Assembly: GCA_017590115.1 (NCBI GenBank)
Contig: JAGGNK010006448.1
Span: forward strand, 7,736,099 to 7,800,098
DNA length: 64,000 nucleotides
Direction: 5' to 3'
DNA from: Montifringilla adamsi
Taxonomy: Eukaryota > Chordata > Aves > Passeriformes > Passeridae
This document shows positions 36,448-49,781 of this stretch, in pieces. The notes under the pieces were generated by a model. That model made no database searches, was not told where the DNA came from, and worked only from the letters and a program-made list of their open reading frames with translations. The translations under genes were made by a program, and so were the position numbers. Numbering within the stretch: position 1 is the first letter of the stretch; each line of letters begins with the position of its first letter.

Positions 36448-39400
36448 AGAGTGTTGCTGTCAACTGCCATGTCATCTCTTTAAATATCCTTTATCCTATC
36501 TGGGGAAAGAAATATAGAAGTATTTTTATGGTAATCATCCCATTTAAGCTTAATAAAATAAATAGGGCTATGATCAATTATATGTCAAACTGAGTATGTG
36601 AGTGGTGAAACTGAAAACTTTTTCTAAGCAAGTGCATCACTGAAAGTGTGCACATTTTTTGAAGAATTACAAAGAGTCACAACTTTCATCAAAGCAAAAT
36701 CCATGGGGTTATTTAAGAATCAAGTTTTATCCTTAACAGGACACATGAAATCTCAACACTTTGTTCTTTTAAGAAGAATCTGAAAATACTACTAGGCTTC
36801 CAAATGAATGTCTGTTCATCTGTACAAATTCTTCTAGGCATGTAGTACCTTTTAGGCAAAGAACAGGCATTTTTTTTCCTGACAAAAAAGCCAACTAGAT
36901 ACATACTGGTGGGGGGAGGAGAGGGAAGACCACTGAGAAAAATGAGGCTATGAACTGGATATATCTGATTGTGTGAAGTGTGGTGAGTAAAACCCCTGAA
37001 AGACTTATTTTTGCTCTCAGGTTGACCATTTCAGTCAAGGCATTATGATCAGCAGATTCTTGTTCCAGAGACTAGACAAAGGCAGAGCATAGCCCACAGG
37101 CAAATGCTTCCCAGAAAACTGTCAGGAAATGATCTTCCAAATGGCTGTCAGTCATCTGTAAGAGCTGCATGTATTCTCTCATACAGCAGCTGTTGTGAAA
37201 ATCCGGTGCCCCTGAACTTTTTTCACAGTACAGGAATGGTTATAACCAGTTTATACGACCTTACTGCTGGGTAGTTCATCAAACGAAAACTGAATTTGCT
37301 AAGCATCAGCTTAAATTTTACATCCATGCTAATTGACCAAACCTTTTACTAGAAAAACAGCATGGCATTCAAGTCTGCTACCCTGGGCCTTTAGATCAGA
37401 GTGTTGCCAAAACCTGATCAAAGATGGCATCCAGCATGATAAATTCCTGTTGTTTGTTTGTGTGTTTATAAAACAAGCTTATTGAAAAGGGTGTAGACAT
37501 CTCTTATTTGCAGCTGAGAAGCAATTGATTACTGCACAGTATGAGTAAGATTTGCTGCTTTTTCTTAGAAAATTCTCTTCTATGGTATACAGCTGGATGA
37601 AAAGAGTTAGTTATCAACAGATAGTTGACCAGACTTACGAGCAATTATCTCTGTCATTCCATGGTTGGACCTGTCTTGCAGCAAATATACAGAGAGTGTT
37701 GTGCCTTTATAATCCTCTCCATTCCCATCCAACATGCCCAGGGCTGCAGATTTTGGCAGATGAAAGTAGGATCATCTCAGTGTACAGGTTTTCCTTGATG
37801 CTGGTCTTCATCAGGATCACTATAAACTCAGCTTGAAATTCAACATTATTTCGAGAAATTTGGAATATTAACCCATCCCTGTTAAAATGTATCTCTATTT
37901 CTAGTAGCAGAAGAAAGTGTCCTTCTCTATATTTCCCATTTCTTTTGCACCATGCAGCAAGGTTTGTTTTTCCATTTCACCTTGCCCTCAAAACCCTGCT
38001 GCTTGATACTTCTTGAACTTTGTCTTCTAATGGGTTGAGGCTGGATTTCCCTCCAGAAGGATCATGTGTTTCAGTTTTAAATAGTATTCAAGTAGCCTTT
38101 CAGGACTTTTCTTTCTGCCCCTACACACACATGTTCCTGTGGCATTGCCTTTTGTATATGGCAGTCAAAAATGGCAGCCCCTGCAAAGGAAGCAAAGACA
38201 GGGCATATTTGTCTTGTGACAGGGAAAGAAGAGTGACTTCTACCCCCAAGCAATGATGAGAACATAAACCTGAGTGTCATACTATCATTCCTTTCTCTCC
38301 ACCCATGGATAACAACTTTACCACTCTCCAGGTACCTTGCATATTCTCTAATACCACAATTTTCAATGAGCGCAAATGTTACACTCAATCTTTGCCTCTG
38401 CTACTTTTGCCTGACAGATTAAATGCTTTTCATTCCAGTAAAAATTAGAATACAGCATGGAAGGGGAAATAAAATGATAACCCCTAAAATCCATACCCAT
38501 GCTGAGAGAGAGATAGCCTCAGCGCTTTTGGGCATTTGTGGAAATATATCTTGCAAGTCTTCTCCCTAGTCCTAATGAGGAATTGCAGTTATTAATTATG
38601 AAGAAAACTTATCATTTCTACAAATTATTCTGCTTATTGTTCACTTTTGGATTGAATTAAATTGTTTTAGTCATGGGGCTTTTGTGATATTTTCTTCTTT
38701 TCAGGTGTTTATGAAGTTAACACAGAAGGCACTAAAGAAACATCGAAGTACACTTGAAATCTAGTTCAGATCCCCAGTCTTGTTTACCAATCCAAACAGT
38801 ATTTTAATATATATGCAGGAAGACTTATAAAATATCTAATATGAACTAATTAAAATATAGTGATTAAAAAAATGAGATTGCACTTAAAAAAAAATTAGGT
38901 AGTTGTGAAAAGAAGAATGGGGACAAAACTGAAGAATACTGGAAAACTATTGGAAAGTGACAAAAATTGCAGTCACCAATCCTGACTTCTCCTACACAGT
39001 ACAGGCTAAAGGGCTTATGAAATGGAGAAAGAACAGAATGGAAAGTTATACAGTGATATACAGTTATAACAGTATGGAAATTACATGGGGAGGTGCAGTT
39101 GTTACTCCCTGGAGGGAATGCGATCAGCATGCCCAACTTCCCATACTCAATATGAGAGGGTGGAGCAGAATGGAGACAACACCACTAGGCTCTGTTGAAA
39201 TCCTTGTGAGGTGGGGCACTCAGTAGTGTCTTGTAGCTGATAAGCCATATGGCAGCTGTCAACAAAGGGAGAAAACAAATGTCCTGCTGTTGAACCAGCA
39301 ACCATGGTGAAGCCAGAGATACAATACAGGCACTCAAAGCTACCCATCTCCAAGGTAGAACCACCCCTCATTGTCAAATGCTATGAATTTGTCTATGCTA

Positions 39401-39998
39401 TCTCTGCACTTTTATCTGTATAATAATCAGCCAGTTTATAATTCTACTTTAGAGCAGCATTTGTCTTACTATTAGGTCTCTAAAGCTGCATAGAAAGAGT
39501 CTATAGGAACATTACTCATGATGAGTAATGATTGTCATATATGCCTCTTATTCCATCTACTAGATGATTACTTTGCACACATCACTGAAATGGCAATCAA
39601 GATAAGCAACAAGTAACTCAGTACTATTTGAAAAAAAAAAAAAAAGGAAAATAAACATTAAATATTTATTTACTTATTTCCATTTTGCAGAAATACCTCA
39701 CTTAAATTTAGACATCTGTGATGGAAACACCTGAGACAGATGGCTAGGTCTTTACTGACAGTAGATGGATTGACACTTTATAATGTGGTTCATGTTGTTT
39801 TCAGATGTCTATTTCAGATTACATGTGCTATGTCTTAAAACTGCATATTTCTATCCATTTCTGCATAAAGGACACTTAGAGTGATTATCTCAGACCAAAG
39901 CCCAAAACCTACTTTCAAATGACTCACCTTCTCTGCAGTCATTGTAAATATGTGTAAACTCAAAACCTGCTCAACAGCAAACTATAAAAAAGGATTTG
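36448..39998. other. No recognised gene
   Basis: No coding region or named repeat was recognised. A small hairpin lies at 39510-39530 (arms CATTACTCAT / ATGAGTAATG, one-base loop). Open frames of 76-103 codons at 37552-37836, 38020-38388 and 38864-39377 overlap on both strands and show no domains. An A-run occurs at about 39632-39645. Confidence 0.5.
39510..39530. repeat. 10-bp-arm hairpin with single-base loop
   Basis: CATTACTCAT and ATGAGTAATG are exact reverse complements around a single central G. The structure is small and no associated gene is seen. Confidence 0.7.
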
Positions 39999-40064
39999 TG
40001 TTTTGGGGTTGTTTTGGGGTTTTTTTGGGGTTTTCTGTGGTTTTTGTTTTTGGGTTTTTTTTTA
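39999..40064 (+). repeat. T/G low-complexity block with G-quadruplex-type G runs
   Basis: Three GGGG runs (40005-40008, 40016-40019, 40027-40030) are spaced by seven-base T-rich loops, and a GGG run follows at 40052-40054. Three regular tracts plus a fourth beyond a long loop is compatible with a weak G-quadruplex on this strand. It belongs to the same compositional class as the other T/G tracts in the window. Confidence 0.75.
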
Positions 40065-43000
40065 GTGGACAAGTACCCTTAAAAAAGATGACAGTACTCT
40101 GTTCTCCACAGTAAAAATATCAGACTGTTGAGAGAAGTCTTAGAAAAGAGCAATCTTGAATGAAGCTGTAAAAGACAACAAATAACTGACACAATTCTAA
40201 AAAGGCCTCCTCTCAGCCACTGAACAATGCTAAAATCAAGTTATGGTGGTAAAAAGATTGAGCTTCAGAGGAGCACTAGCTGTCATAAGTACATTCATGG
40301 AATTTGGGCTAAATTTCGTACATCCAATTTCAATGCCTTTAAAAATGTGGACAAAAAAATCCTTGAGGCTGCTAGAAACTTACCTATTGGATGATCACAG
40401 GGGTAAATATATTATGTTGATAGGACATTGTATGTAATTCTAAAGGAAAATAGTGTGTTGTGTATTGCAGACAAGAGTATTAAGCTTAATGTTCATTATG
40501 TCCCTCCTCTTTTCTCTGCATGACCTATGCAATCTAAATATATAATTAAGACTGTTGAGTTCTTCTGAATCAATAAACTGTATTCTATGGGCAAAATATA
40601 AAGCACAGATAATGTTGAGAAGGAAGGGTGAAAAAATAATACAATAACATAAATTATAGATTGAAATATTTAATGATGGAAAATTTTCCTCTTGGAGATT
40701 TTGCAGTTTCCACACATCCTTGGTTAATTTTTTTTAAACACCAGCTTACCAGTATGTTATCACATAGATCCCAGATCTCCTCAACTCTAAATTACATGAA
40801 AGCAACACATATTTTCAGTAATAATATAGCAAAAAAGAATAAATTGGACCACATTCTGTAAAATAAACCTGTTACAAAAATCACAGCTTTGAAATTACTT
40901 TGAAATTGCCTGAATGCCATGTCTGTACAGAGAGGAAAGAATAAACAGGTTTGCTCCAGCTTTGAACTGGGAGACTTCTGATATTGCTTGTTTCCCATTC
41001 CTACCCTCCTACCCTTCAATCTATCTTCTTTCATAAAAACAGAAAGAGAGCAACTCTACTTCTGAACTTTCACCTGTCAGGTGTAACAAACTGCATAGAT
41101 GCAATAAAGAATCTCCTCTGAGTTTACTTATCCTCTAGTTTAAACATGACAACTTATAACAGGTTACCCTTCTCTCAAAACATGTCCTTAAGAACAATTT
41201 ATAGATGGAAAATATTTTAAAACCTTGAAAATAACATCTTCTAATGTCAAATTTAATAAAGCTGATATGACTACCTTATAATTGTAGAAGATAATTAAGT
41301 TAATTGTAGTACCTGAACTAATTACTTCCAAGTTCCCCCTCTTATTACATCTAAAATGTTCAGGACATGTTTTTAAATCAAATAAAATAAGGAAGGCTTA
41401 GTTTAATTTTCTGTATTATGTACAGAATTTTTTGTTGGTTTTTGTTGTTGTTTTTTTTGTTTTGTTTTGGGTTTTTTTTTGTTTTTCTTTTTTTTTTTTT
41501 TTTAATCATAAATAGCTGTATAGACATTTAATTAAAGAATATGCTTTTTCTTTCCAGGTTAGATGTGTGAACTCAGTGGTCTCTGAGACTTCTTACTGCT
41601 CTGTGTCCTTTACTATTATTATTTATTGGATAAATAAATTTTTAAAAACCTTTCTTCTTAAAAAAACAAACGGAAAAAAAACACCAATAAAGTTCTGAAT
41701 ATTTCTGAAAGCTTTCCATGTAAAAATAATTCTTTTAGAATCAGTGCATGAGAGGAACTTTTGTACAATAAAATTTTGGTGAAATGTAATTTTCTTATTT
41801 TCATTTGCAGGTCTACATAATTGTACATTTAGTTTGCTAGACATATTGTAAGTGAATTCCAGCAGCATAGAGAGAGTTAAGAAAGAAATCTCAGGCAGTC
41901 TCAAGCCTTTATTTTACTACCCATCTTGCTGTTTTCCAGTCTATATTCTTGGAATTTGCAAGGGTTTAATGTACTAATATGTGAAAGACAACCAGGCAAA
42001 AAAGATACAGTGTTATGAGAAAGGCAGCAGGAGACTATTTAAAGGTAGCACATTCCAAAATTAAATTCTGGATTTTATGATCAAGAAGTCTCCTAGAGGT
42101 AAGAAAGTAGGAAGGTAGAAAGAAGCTTAGCACAGAATAATATACCAGTCTAGGGAGGCAGAAGATGTGTGTAACTCTATTTATACTTCTTCCTCACTTA
42201 CCTTCCATATACTAGTTTGACTGCAAATTTTGGGCTGTAAAAATCAGAAAGAATGCCCATACTACACACAGCAGTACAAAATTACTTGGATTCCCTTGTT
42301 CCCGCTGAGGTAATATATCTGCAGAGCTCAGAGGGGGGCAGTCCTAATTCTGGGGATTTTTCACTTAACTAACTGGCTCAGACCAAACAGCATGTGCTCT
42401 GTCTTTATATTGTAAGGATATCACAGGTTTTGTTTATTTTGGTTCTACAATATAAATTATTTCAGAAAAAAGAAAACCAGCATAGCCTCTTTGTGTAGCA
42501 CTATAATGGCATAAACATACAGTAAACTCTAAAGCAAAATTAGTTATCCCTGGGAGTACAATAGATCTGATCCATATGCTACACCATTCAATGGAGAAAA
42601 TAAAGGAAAACTTCTGCAGATACTAATAAATTGAAAATGGACAAGCAGTTTCCAGGCTTTGGAAAGCTACTATTTGTGTGATTATATTGCTGGAAAAGTT
42701 CTGTAGAATATATTTATCTTACACCAACAAGTATTCTCCCAAATAGTCATCTAGTAAGTGTTGGGGATTTAACACAGGATAAGGAACTATTCTGAAAAGT
42801 ATTGCTGCCATGTGGCTACCTTGTGTTGCCAAGTAAGGAAGTTTAATAATGGGCTGTTTGAGGAGTTTGATCTTAGGCTATGAAGTTGAAGAACTTTATT
42901 TTTATAGATGAAAGAGGAGTAATTTGTTTGCAAGAAATCCTAGTGGAGATGATAAATTTTTCCCAAGTTTATGACTGTGTCATGCAGAGGTCATTCAGAT

Positions 43001-46000
43001 AAGCTACTTCTAGCTAGTTACTAGTAGCATGTATTTCTCATCCTGCTTTTGCTCCCTCTTTGCCTTGTTCAGGTCTGCTTCTTCCTCTCCTGTTGGCATT
43101 CTATTTCTGAAGTTAGTTGTTGTGACTTCGTCATTATTCTTTCAATAAAGCTCTCCCTTTTGATATTTGAAGGGAAAACAAGGGGAAACGCATAGGTGGC
43201 ACAGTGGAGCACTTGTGTCTCCATTCAAGGACAAAACCTTATAGGAACAGCAGTAAGAAAAAAAGGAGCAAGTTTCCCACTGTTTCTTTATTTTGGTCTG
43301 CATCTCTCTCATAAGCTTTGAGAGAGCTGTATGATTCCCTCCACCCCATTTTTGTAGAAAGAAATGAAATAGGAATACATAAAGCCCATATAATTAGCAG
43401 TAAAAAAATCATATCAAATTTGTACACTTAAAATGTCACAGCGACCCTGGCCAAGTATATTATCTGGATTTCAGTATGATTGCTCACCAACTTACAATAC
43501 TGCATCTCCAAGGTGACAGTGTGTGTGCATATGATTGTGGGTGTATTACACTTTCCTTCCATCTAGTATGAAGAAAAGCAATCAATCTGTAAAGACAAAC
43601 ACTTCCTTATTTTTCCATGTGTGGGAAGTGGGCAAACTAGAACATCATGTTCCCTTACTCAAATCTATGTAAATGGAAGTTAAACGCCTTTGGAACAGCT
43701 AAAAAAATAAATTAAAAAGAAAAAAAAATAAAAACAAGAGAAAGAACAAGAAGCAGAAATCACTTTTTTGGCTCTGTTTTTAATCAGGCTTGGCATTCAG
43801 AGAAGATGCTGGGGCAGATGCTACAGGAAACCAGGCAGGAGCAGTTAAAGTATTGTATAAAAAAAGAAGAAAATAACTTCTAGTTAAAAAATGCAAAGCC
43901 AGAGCCATTGGTAATATACATGAAAATGTGCTTGGCAGTAGCTGCAGAAACAGGGAGAGAATGCAGATGGCTAAATGGCAGTGTTAGCGGCATCTTCTCC
44001 CACTATGCTCTCTAGGGCAAAGCACATTCCTGAGATTCATGCCTTGTATCCATATTGTCAAGGGAGCTCATGTTCTGAGACTACCACAGTGCTTGAACTG
44101 AACAGTAATGTTACCTTGCATGGTAATACATATATTAAGTATGTAAATAACACAAAAATAATATATCATTATTAAATGGATATAAAATATGTATTTTTTA
44201 TAGTTCATAGCCATATATAACAAAAAATTTCTTTCCACTAACTGTTCAGGAGAGCTGAAGGTAGCAAATTCACAGGCATCTGCAATTTATGTAGGTACTG
44301 CTCAAGCAAAATGTTGTCAAGTCATTAACTAAATAATAATTACTACATCCCCTTTCAGATGTATCTACACTGAGGATGTGTAGAAAATAGTAAGCAGTTA
44401 CAGTTAAAGCAATCATTTCTTAGACTGTTCTGGAAAAGGTTCAAATCAAATTGCTTGGTGCTTTGACACCAATGTTTAATATTGAAGTTCTAAATAAGTC
44501 TACTTAAGTAGACTTGTTTAGTCTATGTGAAATTAATTCAAATAAAAAGTGAACTAATTGTAAAATATCCCAATAATTATAAACTAATGTATCAATTGAA
44601 CACTATTTATTATGAGAGCAGGAAGAACACTTCTTCACCATAATCTCACAGTAGGAAAATAGGCACAATGCAAAGTGCTGTACTATCCCGTTTAAGCATC
44701 AATCCACTGCACAGTACAACATTCAGCAAAGCATAAGAGACTGAAGATTGTAAAAATCCACATTTCTTACAGAAATTACAGAAAAGGAGCAACTCAAGAT
44801 CCAAAAAGGTTTGTTATGTACACTGTGGGGCTTAAGCTGAAATCAGGCATGTAAAATTCCCCAAAATCTTACTTTGATTTTCATTTCTCTTGAGAGCATA
44901 TTGCAGTAGCCACTTCTGAAGGCATACCACTTTAGTAACTTAAAATTCCCTTGAACACCTCGGGTAAGATTCATACCTCTTGACTTTAACTGTCTGAAAA
45001 CTCAGCACCTAGATTAAGAAAAGATGTTTCATTACCTAATCAATAAAGATAGATAAGTACCTTCAGAACACGATTCATTCCACCCTAAAAGGAGATTCAG
45101 TATTAAACAGCAAGTACTAGATGTGGCTTCCCATGGAATTCTTTCTTTGCATCATGTGTTTGTGGCAGGCCAAACACCATTGCCCAGTTGGTTATGAAAA
45201 GCCTACCTGTGTGTGGCATCTCCTTTACATGATCATGTCATTTGTTGAAAAAATTAAAGTATTAGGCTGTCATCTACTCAGACGTAATCATTCAACAAAA
45301 TTTTCAGAAACTTTTCTGTTTAGTTTATCAGTATAAACACACAAAGACAAAACCACACATAGCCCTTCACGTACAAGTAATTAATCCATAATTACCGAGT
45401 TGCAGTAGTAGTTGGGAGTCCAGTCCCAATTATATGATTGGAAGTGGAGGTTGCATGGACACATCAGTTAATTTTAAGTGTCGGAAAAGCTCTCTCATAA
45501 GGTTTTGTTTCTGTTTACCTTGCCTAGTACTCTGAAGACTTTTTTCTTTCAAACAAGTAACCTCCTCCCATCTCTCTGCCCTTAGATATGATCTAAGTTA
45601 GAAGATTCTTGATATAATACAACTTTTTGCTTCTCATTTTACTCTGATTTGTAGATTTAGCACTAAATCAGCTTGTCACTTACTGATGCCCTTGAGAAAT
45701 ACCAGCCCTTTGGCTCCTCACCTTATTGATCAGCCAGTTCTCGGAAAGATTTCTCGTGAAGTTTTCACAATTTGGTGTTTCATTGCAGATTAACACTTTT
45801 ATGATCTTCAGCCTTTTATTCTGGCAAGGATTTCTTGTACCAAAGGAAAATGGTAATTTCCCTAAGATTTTGTTTATTGGTTTTTATGACGCATCACTTT
45901 ACATTATAATGCTAAAGTTATTTTCTATCGTGACCAAAAGAAAGGATCACCTAGCAGATGATTGTGTTTGGCTTCATCATCTGGCTACACATGAACATAT

Positions 46001-46829
46001 CCCCTAGGCATGTCACCACCACAAATTCGGCCACTTATATGGCAGCCAGGGTATCAAAATTTTGATTGAGAGAGGAGGAAACAGTGTGGTACTCAGGAAA
46101 AGGTTGTAATACTTTTGACGATTTTTATGTGTGATGTGTATCCACTCACACAGAAGGAAGAATATTCACAAAGATCTAATTTCTCTATTACATATCCAAT
46201 ACCTAAATCTGTCAAATAGACCATGGTGAAAAGATATATTGGTGGAAGTTTGGAAGTTGGATTTCCATAAAGGTATAATCGATTGAACCCTGGTCTTTCA
46301 CTTCTTCTGTTGGTGGAAGGGACAAGTGAATACAAGAGGATATTCTGGTGATTTTCTGTTTGGCTTTTTTTTTTTTTTTCAGATGACAGAGCAGAATTGT
46401 TGTCACAGTTATTGTCTGAGAACAGAAGCTTATCACAACAAAGGCACAGAGGGACTAGTCACAAGGAAGGGACTAAATCACTTGATCTTAGAGAACAGAA
46501 CCACTTTCTCCCATTTTGAACACCTTTTGTAATGATTTTGCTGTAGCTGTTATATTGTTTTCTTTCAGGGTAATTTTAAGACAATAATTTTACACACTGT
46601 AAGCTGTACATCTATGCTTTTCCTCCTACTAAGCATTTTTAGCTTTACATCTTTGTTTTTCTACTCCTGTGTCTCTATCTATACAAGGTTGTGCAACTGA
46701 CATAGTGAAAAAGTACCTTTCTTGCATTCCTACAAATCTAAGAGAAGGCTGTGTTCAAACAGACTTCTTAATGTATTTTCCTTACCTATTCAGACTTAAC
46801 AAGGAGTGTGAAGGAACTACAGTATCTAG
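40065..46829. other. AT-rich sequence without a recognised gene
   Basis: Almost seven kilobases with no defensible gene. A T/G-rich tract ending in a T-run lies at about 41428-41503. A perfect 20-bp palindrome lies at 44496-44515. A T-run at about 46365-46379 lies inside overlapping open frames on both strands. Short frames elsewhere, such as 45726-46007, have no recognised motif. Confidence 0.5.
44496..44515. repeat. 20-bp perfect palindrome
   Basis: AAGTCTACTTAAGTAGACTT is its own exact reverse complement. It is not flanked by any recognised gene. Confidence 0.85.
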
Positions 46830-47460
46830 CTACTCCAAGAAAGCAGTAACCAGCATCAAAAAATCCATTTGGAGTCTAATGAGTAGTGGTATGTTTCATG
46901 GGTCGATAATGAGTCCAATCCTCTTAAACATTTTTTTTTTTAAATTACCTGAATGGTGGGGCAGAATGTAGCCTCAGTATCTTTTCAGATGACATAAAAT
47001 AAGGAGAACTGGCTGCACAAATGTCATGGACTGACAGAAACACTGTTAAGTTCAGCAAAGGGAACTGACAGGTTCTGCACCTGTGCAAGAATCATGCCAT
47101 GCATCAGTAGATGCTGGGGGCCAACCAGCTGCCAAGTAGTTTATGGTAAAGGGCTGGGGCACCGTATTGTGAAGGAGTCAAGATATTAGCAGTGGTGCCC
47201 AGCAGAACCTACAAACTGAAACACGGGAGGCTCCTTCTGAATGTCAGAAGTATGCCACAGTAAAATACTTTTTACTCTGAGGTTGAGTGAGCACTGGCAC
47301 CAGGTTGCCCAGGGAGGTTGTGGGGTCTCCTTTGTTGAATATATTGTGAACCTGGTCCTGGGCAACTGTCTGTTGGTGACCCTGCTCAAGCAGGAGGGTG
47401 GGCCAGATGACTTCTGGAGGTGCCCTGAAACCTCAGATCTCTGTGATTCAGCAATTTCGT
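46830..47460 (+). mobile_element. CR1 LINE: decayed reverse transcriptase and 3' UTR
   Basis: The plus-strand peptide SIWSLMSSGMFHGSIMSPIL is followed by LNIFFFKLPEW. It aligns with the CR1 block SSWRPVTSGVPQGSxLxPxLFNIFINDL. The catalytic box survives as Phe-Ser-Asp-Asp at 46982-46993, followed by IK and a stop. Further on, TDRNTVKFSKGN and VLHLCKNHAMHQ match the ADRNLMKFNKGK and VLHLGRNN blocks, and MLGANQLPSS follows. The 3' UTR is clear from GCACTGGCACCAGGTTGCCC through TGACCCTGCTCAAGCAGGAG to CTGTGATTCAGC near 47457. Stops and frameshifts show that it is inactive. Confidence 0.88.
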
Positions 47461-48952
47461 TATTCTGTGTATGCACATATACACATGTGCCTACAGAAGC
47501 ATATGTTATGGATGTACACAAATGTGCAGTAAATATTAAGCCTCCATTATATGGGAATATCTAACCACGCATGCACACACATACCAATAAAGAGAAATAT
47601 AAACATCTGCTTGTATTACTGAGCTGCTCTTATTTGCATTTCGTGTAGACATTTAGCAGATACAGTGCATGTATTAAGCACATGAATCATGTTAAAGAAT
47701 GCCTCTAGAAAACTTCACTCATGTTGCACAATGAAAACTGTAAGTGACAGCTAAATATATTTTGGAATTTTGATAGATATGATGTAAATGATCAATTTAT
47801 TTTAATGCACTGCTCACTCTCAGCCTTAATGATGTAGGTCATGTAATAACAAAATCTTTTAAAACTCTGTATAACATTAATAAGATGGTTTAGTCACTTC
47901 TGGGTTTTACTTGTTTTTCTGCTTAATTTTGCAATAGTTGTTTGCTTCCTTGTTTTTATAGGAGTGGTATGGAGAAGTACTGTTAAAGAATTTTGTTGTA
48001 CTAGTCTCCAATAAATAGAAATTGTAACTTTAGGATTAGGCAATATGAAAAATACCTGTGATTGTAGACATAAGATATCTGGAATTTTGATTCTTGTATT
48101 TCATCTACCCATTAGATCCTTACAAAGATTACAAAGAATTCTAAATGTTGAAAATAAGTGGTGCACTAGCTACAATATTAAATTTATTCATTTTAGTGGT
48201 AATGTAAGGTAAGTAATAATGCCTGTGCTTAACAGCTTGACATGCTTAGGAGAAATATATGATTTTGCCTTTGGTTCTTTACTGTATCTACAGATGGCCA
48301 GATGGCCAATGTCAGTACTAGTCAAGAGCTGCTGTTGGAGAACTAAGAGGCAGAGAAGGGATTAGGTTAGATAAAAGATGGACTACAAACTGAAGAAGAA
48401 AGTTAGTGCTGGTAAAATATCAATTCAAGGAGTATGTAAGCCCTTCAGGGACATCCCACAGATAGAAATCAAAGACAGTAAGAAGAAAAGATCATTAGCA
48501 TAAATCGAGTTAATCCTTTGGACTGTGATTAGTGGAAAAATTACAGACTCTTTAAACTAATCAACAATTAAAATTACACAAAAAATATTACCAAAAAGTA
48601 GGAAATGTATCCTACTTTTTACATTTATAGCAGGGTTTTATTAATAATTTTTCCAGCAACAGTGCTCTCACTGCTGCCTCCCTTCCAAGCTCACGGTACA
48701 ATGAAGAAAATATAGAAAAAAAAAAAAATGGGCTGCAATTTCCAATGAGAATTCTAAAAAATTAACTTCGGGACAGAGCATTCCAAGCATCAGCCCAACA
48801 ACTGATCTTATCATTTTTTTCTTTTTTTTTTTAATGTGAAGATCTTTGTAGCTCACAAAAGTCTGTGGTGAAAAATGACTGACAAAAAAATCACACAATA
48901 ATCAATTTTATAGATACATGCGTGCTCACATACATATGCACTTACTTATATG

Positions 48953-48990
48953 TCTATATCTATCTATCTATCTATAAATATATATATAAA
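48953..48990 (+). repeat. TCTA tetranucleotide microsatellite running into TA
   Basis: Four to five TCTA/TATC units are followed by AAATATATATATAAA. The array is short but clear. Confidence 0.85.
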
Positions 48991-49736
48991 GCCACTTAGG
49001 GCTTTTAGCACTTAGCCAGTCATTCACAAATAATTGAATGATTGGCTAATCATTCCACATAGTCAGATGAATATCTAAGTCCTTATTGTTGAAAATTTCC
49101 CTGCATCTAAAGCCCATCTATTAAGAGGCCTGGGAAAATAATACATCATCTGTGTAACACCTGATTTTTTGTGTTTTATCATTTGTCTCAGAACTATGAA
49201 AATTGGCACCTTCACACTTGAAAGTGTGCTAGTGGCACTTTCAAAGGAGCAATACAGAAGAAAGCTGCAGAATGGCTATATCAAACAGGAACCAACTAAT
49301 CAGTTTTACTGTGTAGGTGCAGCTTTACGGAAGTCAAACATAATGAAATGGCTGAAATATTTTGAAATATATAGAGGTTACCAATCAAATTGGAATGTAC
49401 TGGGCAGATCAAATAATTCCATTTGAGCTGAGCTGTCTAAATAGCATCCTGTTTGGCTACTTCTGGTTGGAGGAAATGATCAGTTTTCTTTACAAGTGCA
49501 GCTACATGTGGTGTATGAGGTGTTTATTACCTGAATAAGGAAAATGGTGAGACTGGACATAAGACAGAAGGCTGACTTGCACGAATGTTTAGTGTTCTTT
49601 AAAATGCTCTAAGATACTTGAGCGATTAAAGGTCTGGTGAGCATGAAACCTTAGGACAGGCAAGTGAAGAATGGCTATAGGACTTCTCAAGTAGCACAAT
49701 TAACTTGTTAATCAAGTGACTGAAGCCATGATAATA

Positions 49737-49781
49737 TTCTTGACTTCCATTAACTATCTTCTTGACTTTCCATTGACTATC
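49737..49781 (+). repeat. Near-perfect tandem duplication, 22-23-bp unit
   Basis: The unit at 49737-49758 (starting TTCTTGACTTCCATTAAC) is repeated at 49759-49781 with one extra T and one A-to-G change. It is a local duplication without known function. Confidence 0.85.

Noticed and set aside
44435..44460. GGTTCAAATC resembling a tRNA T-loop
   Set aside because: No acceptor stem, D-arm or anticodon arm could be fitted upstream, so it is a chance match.
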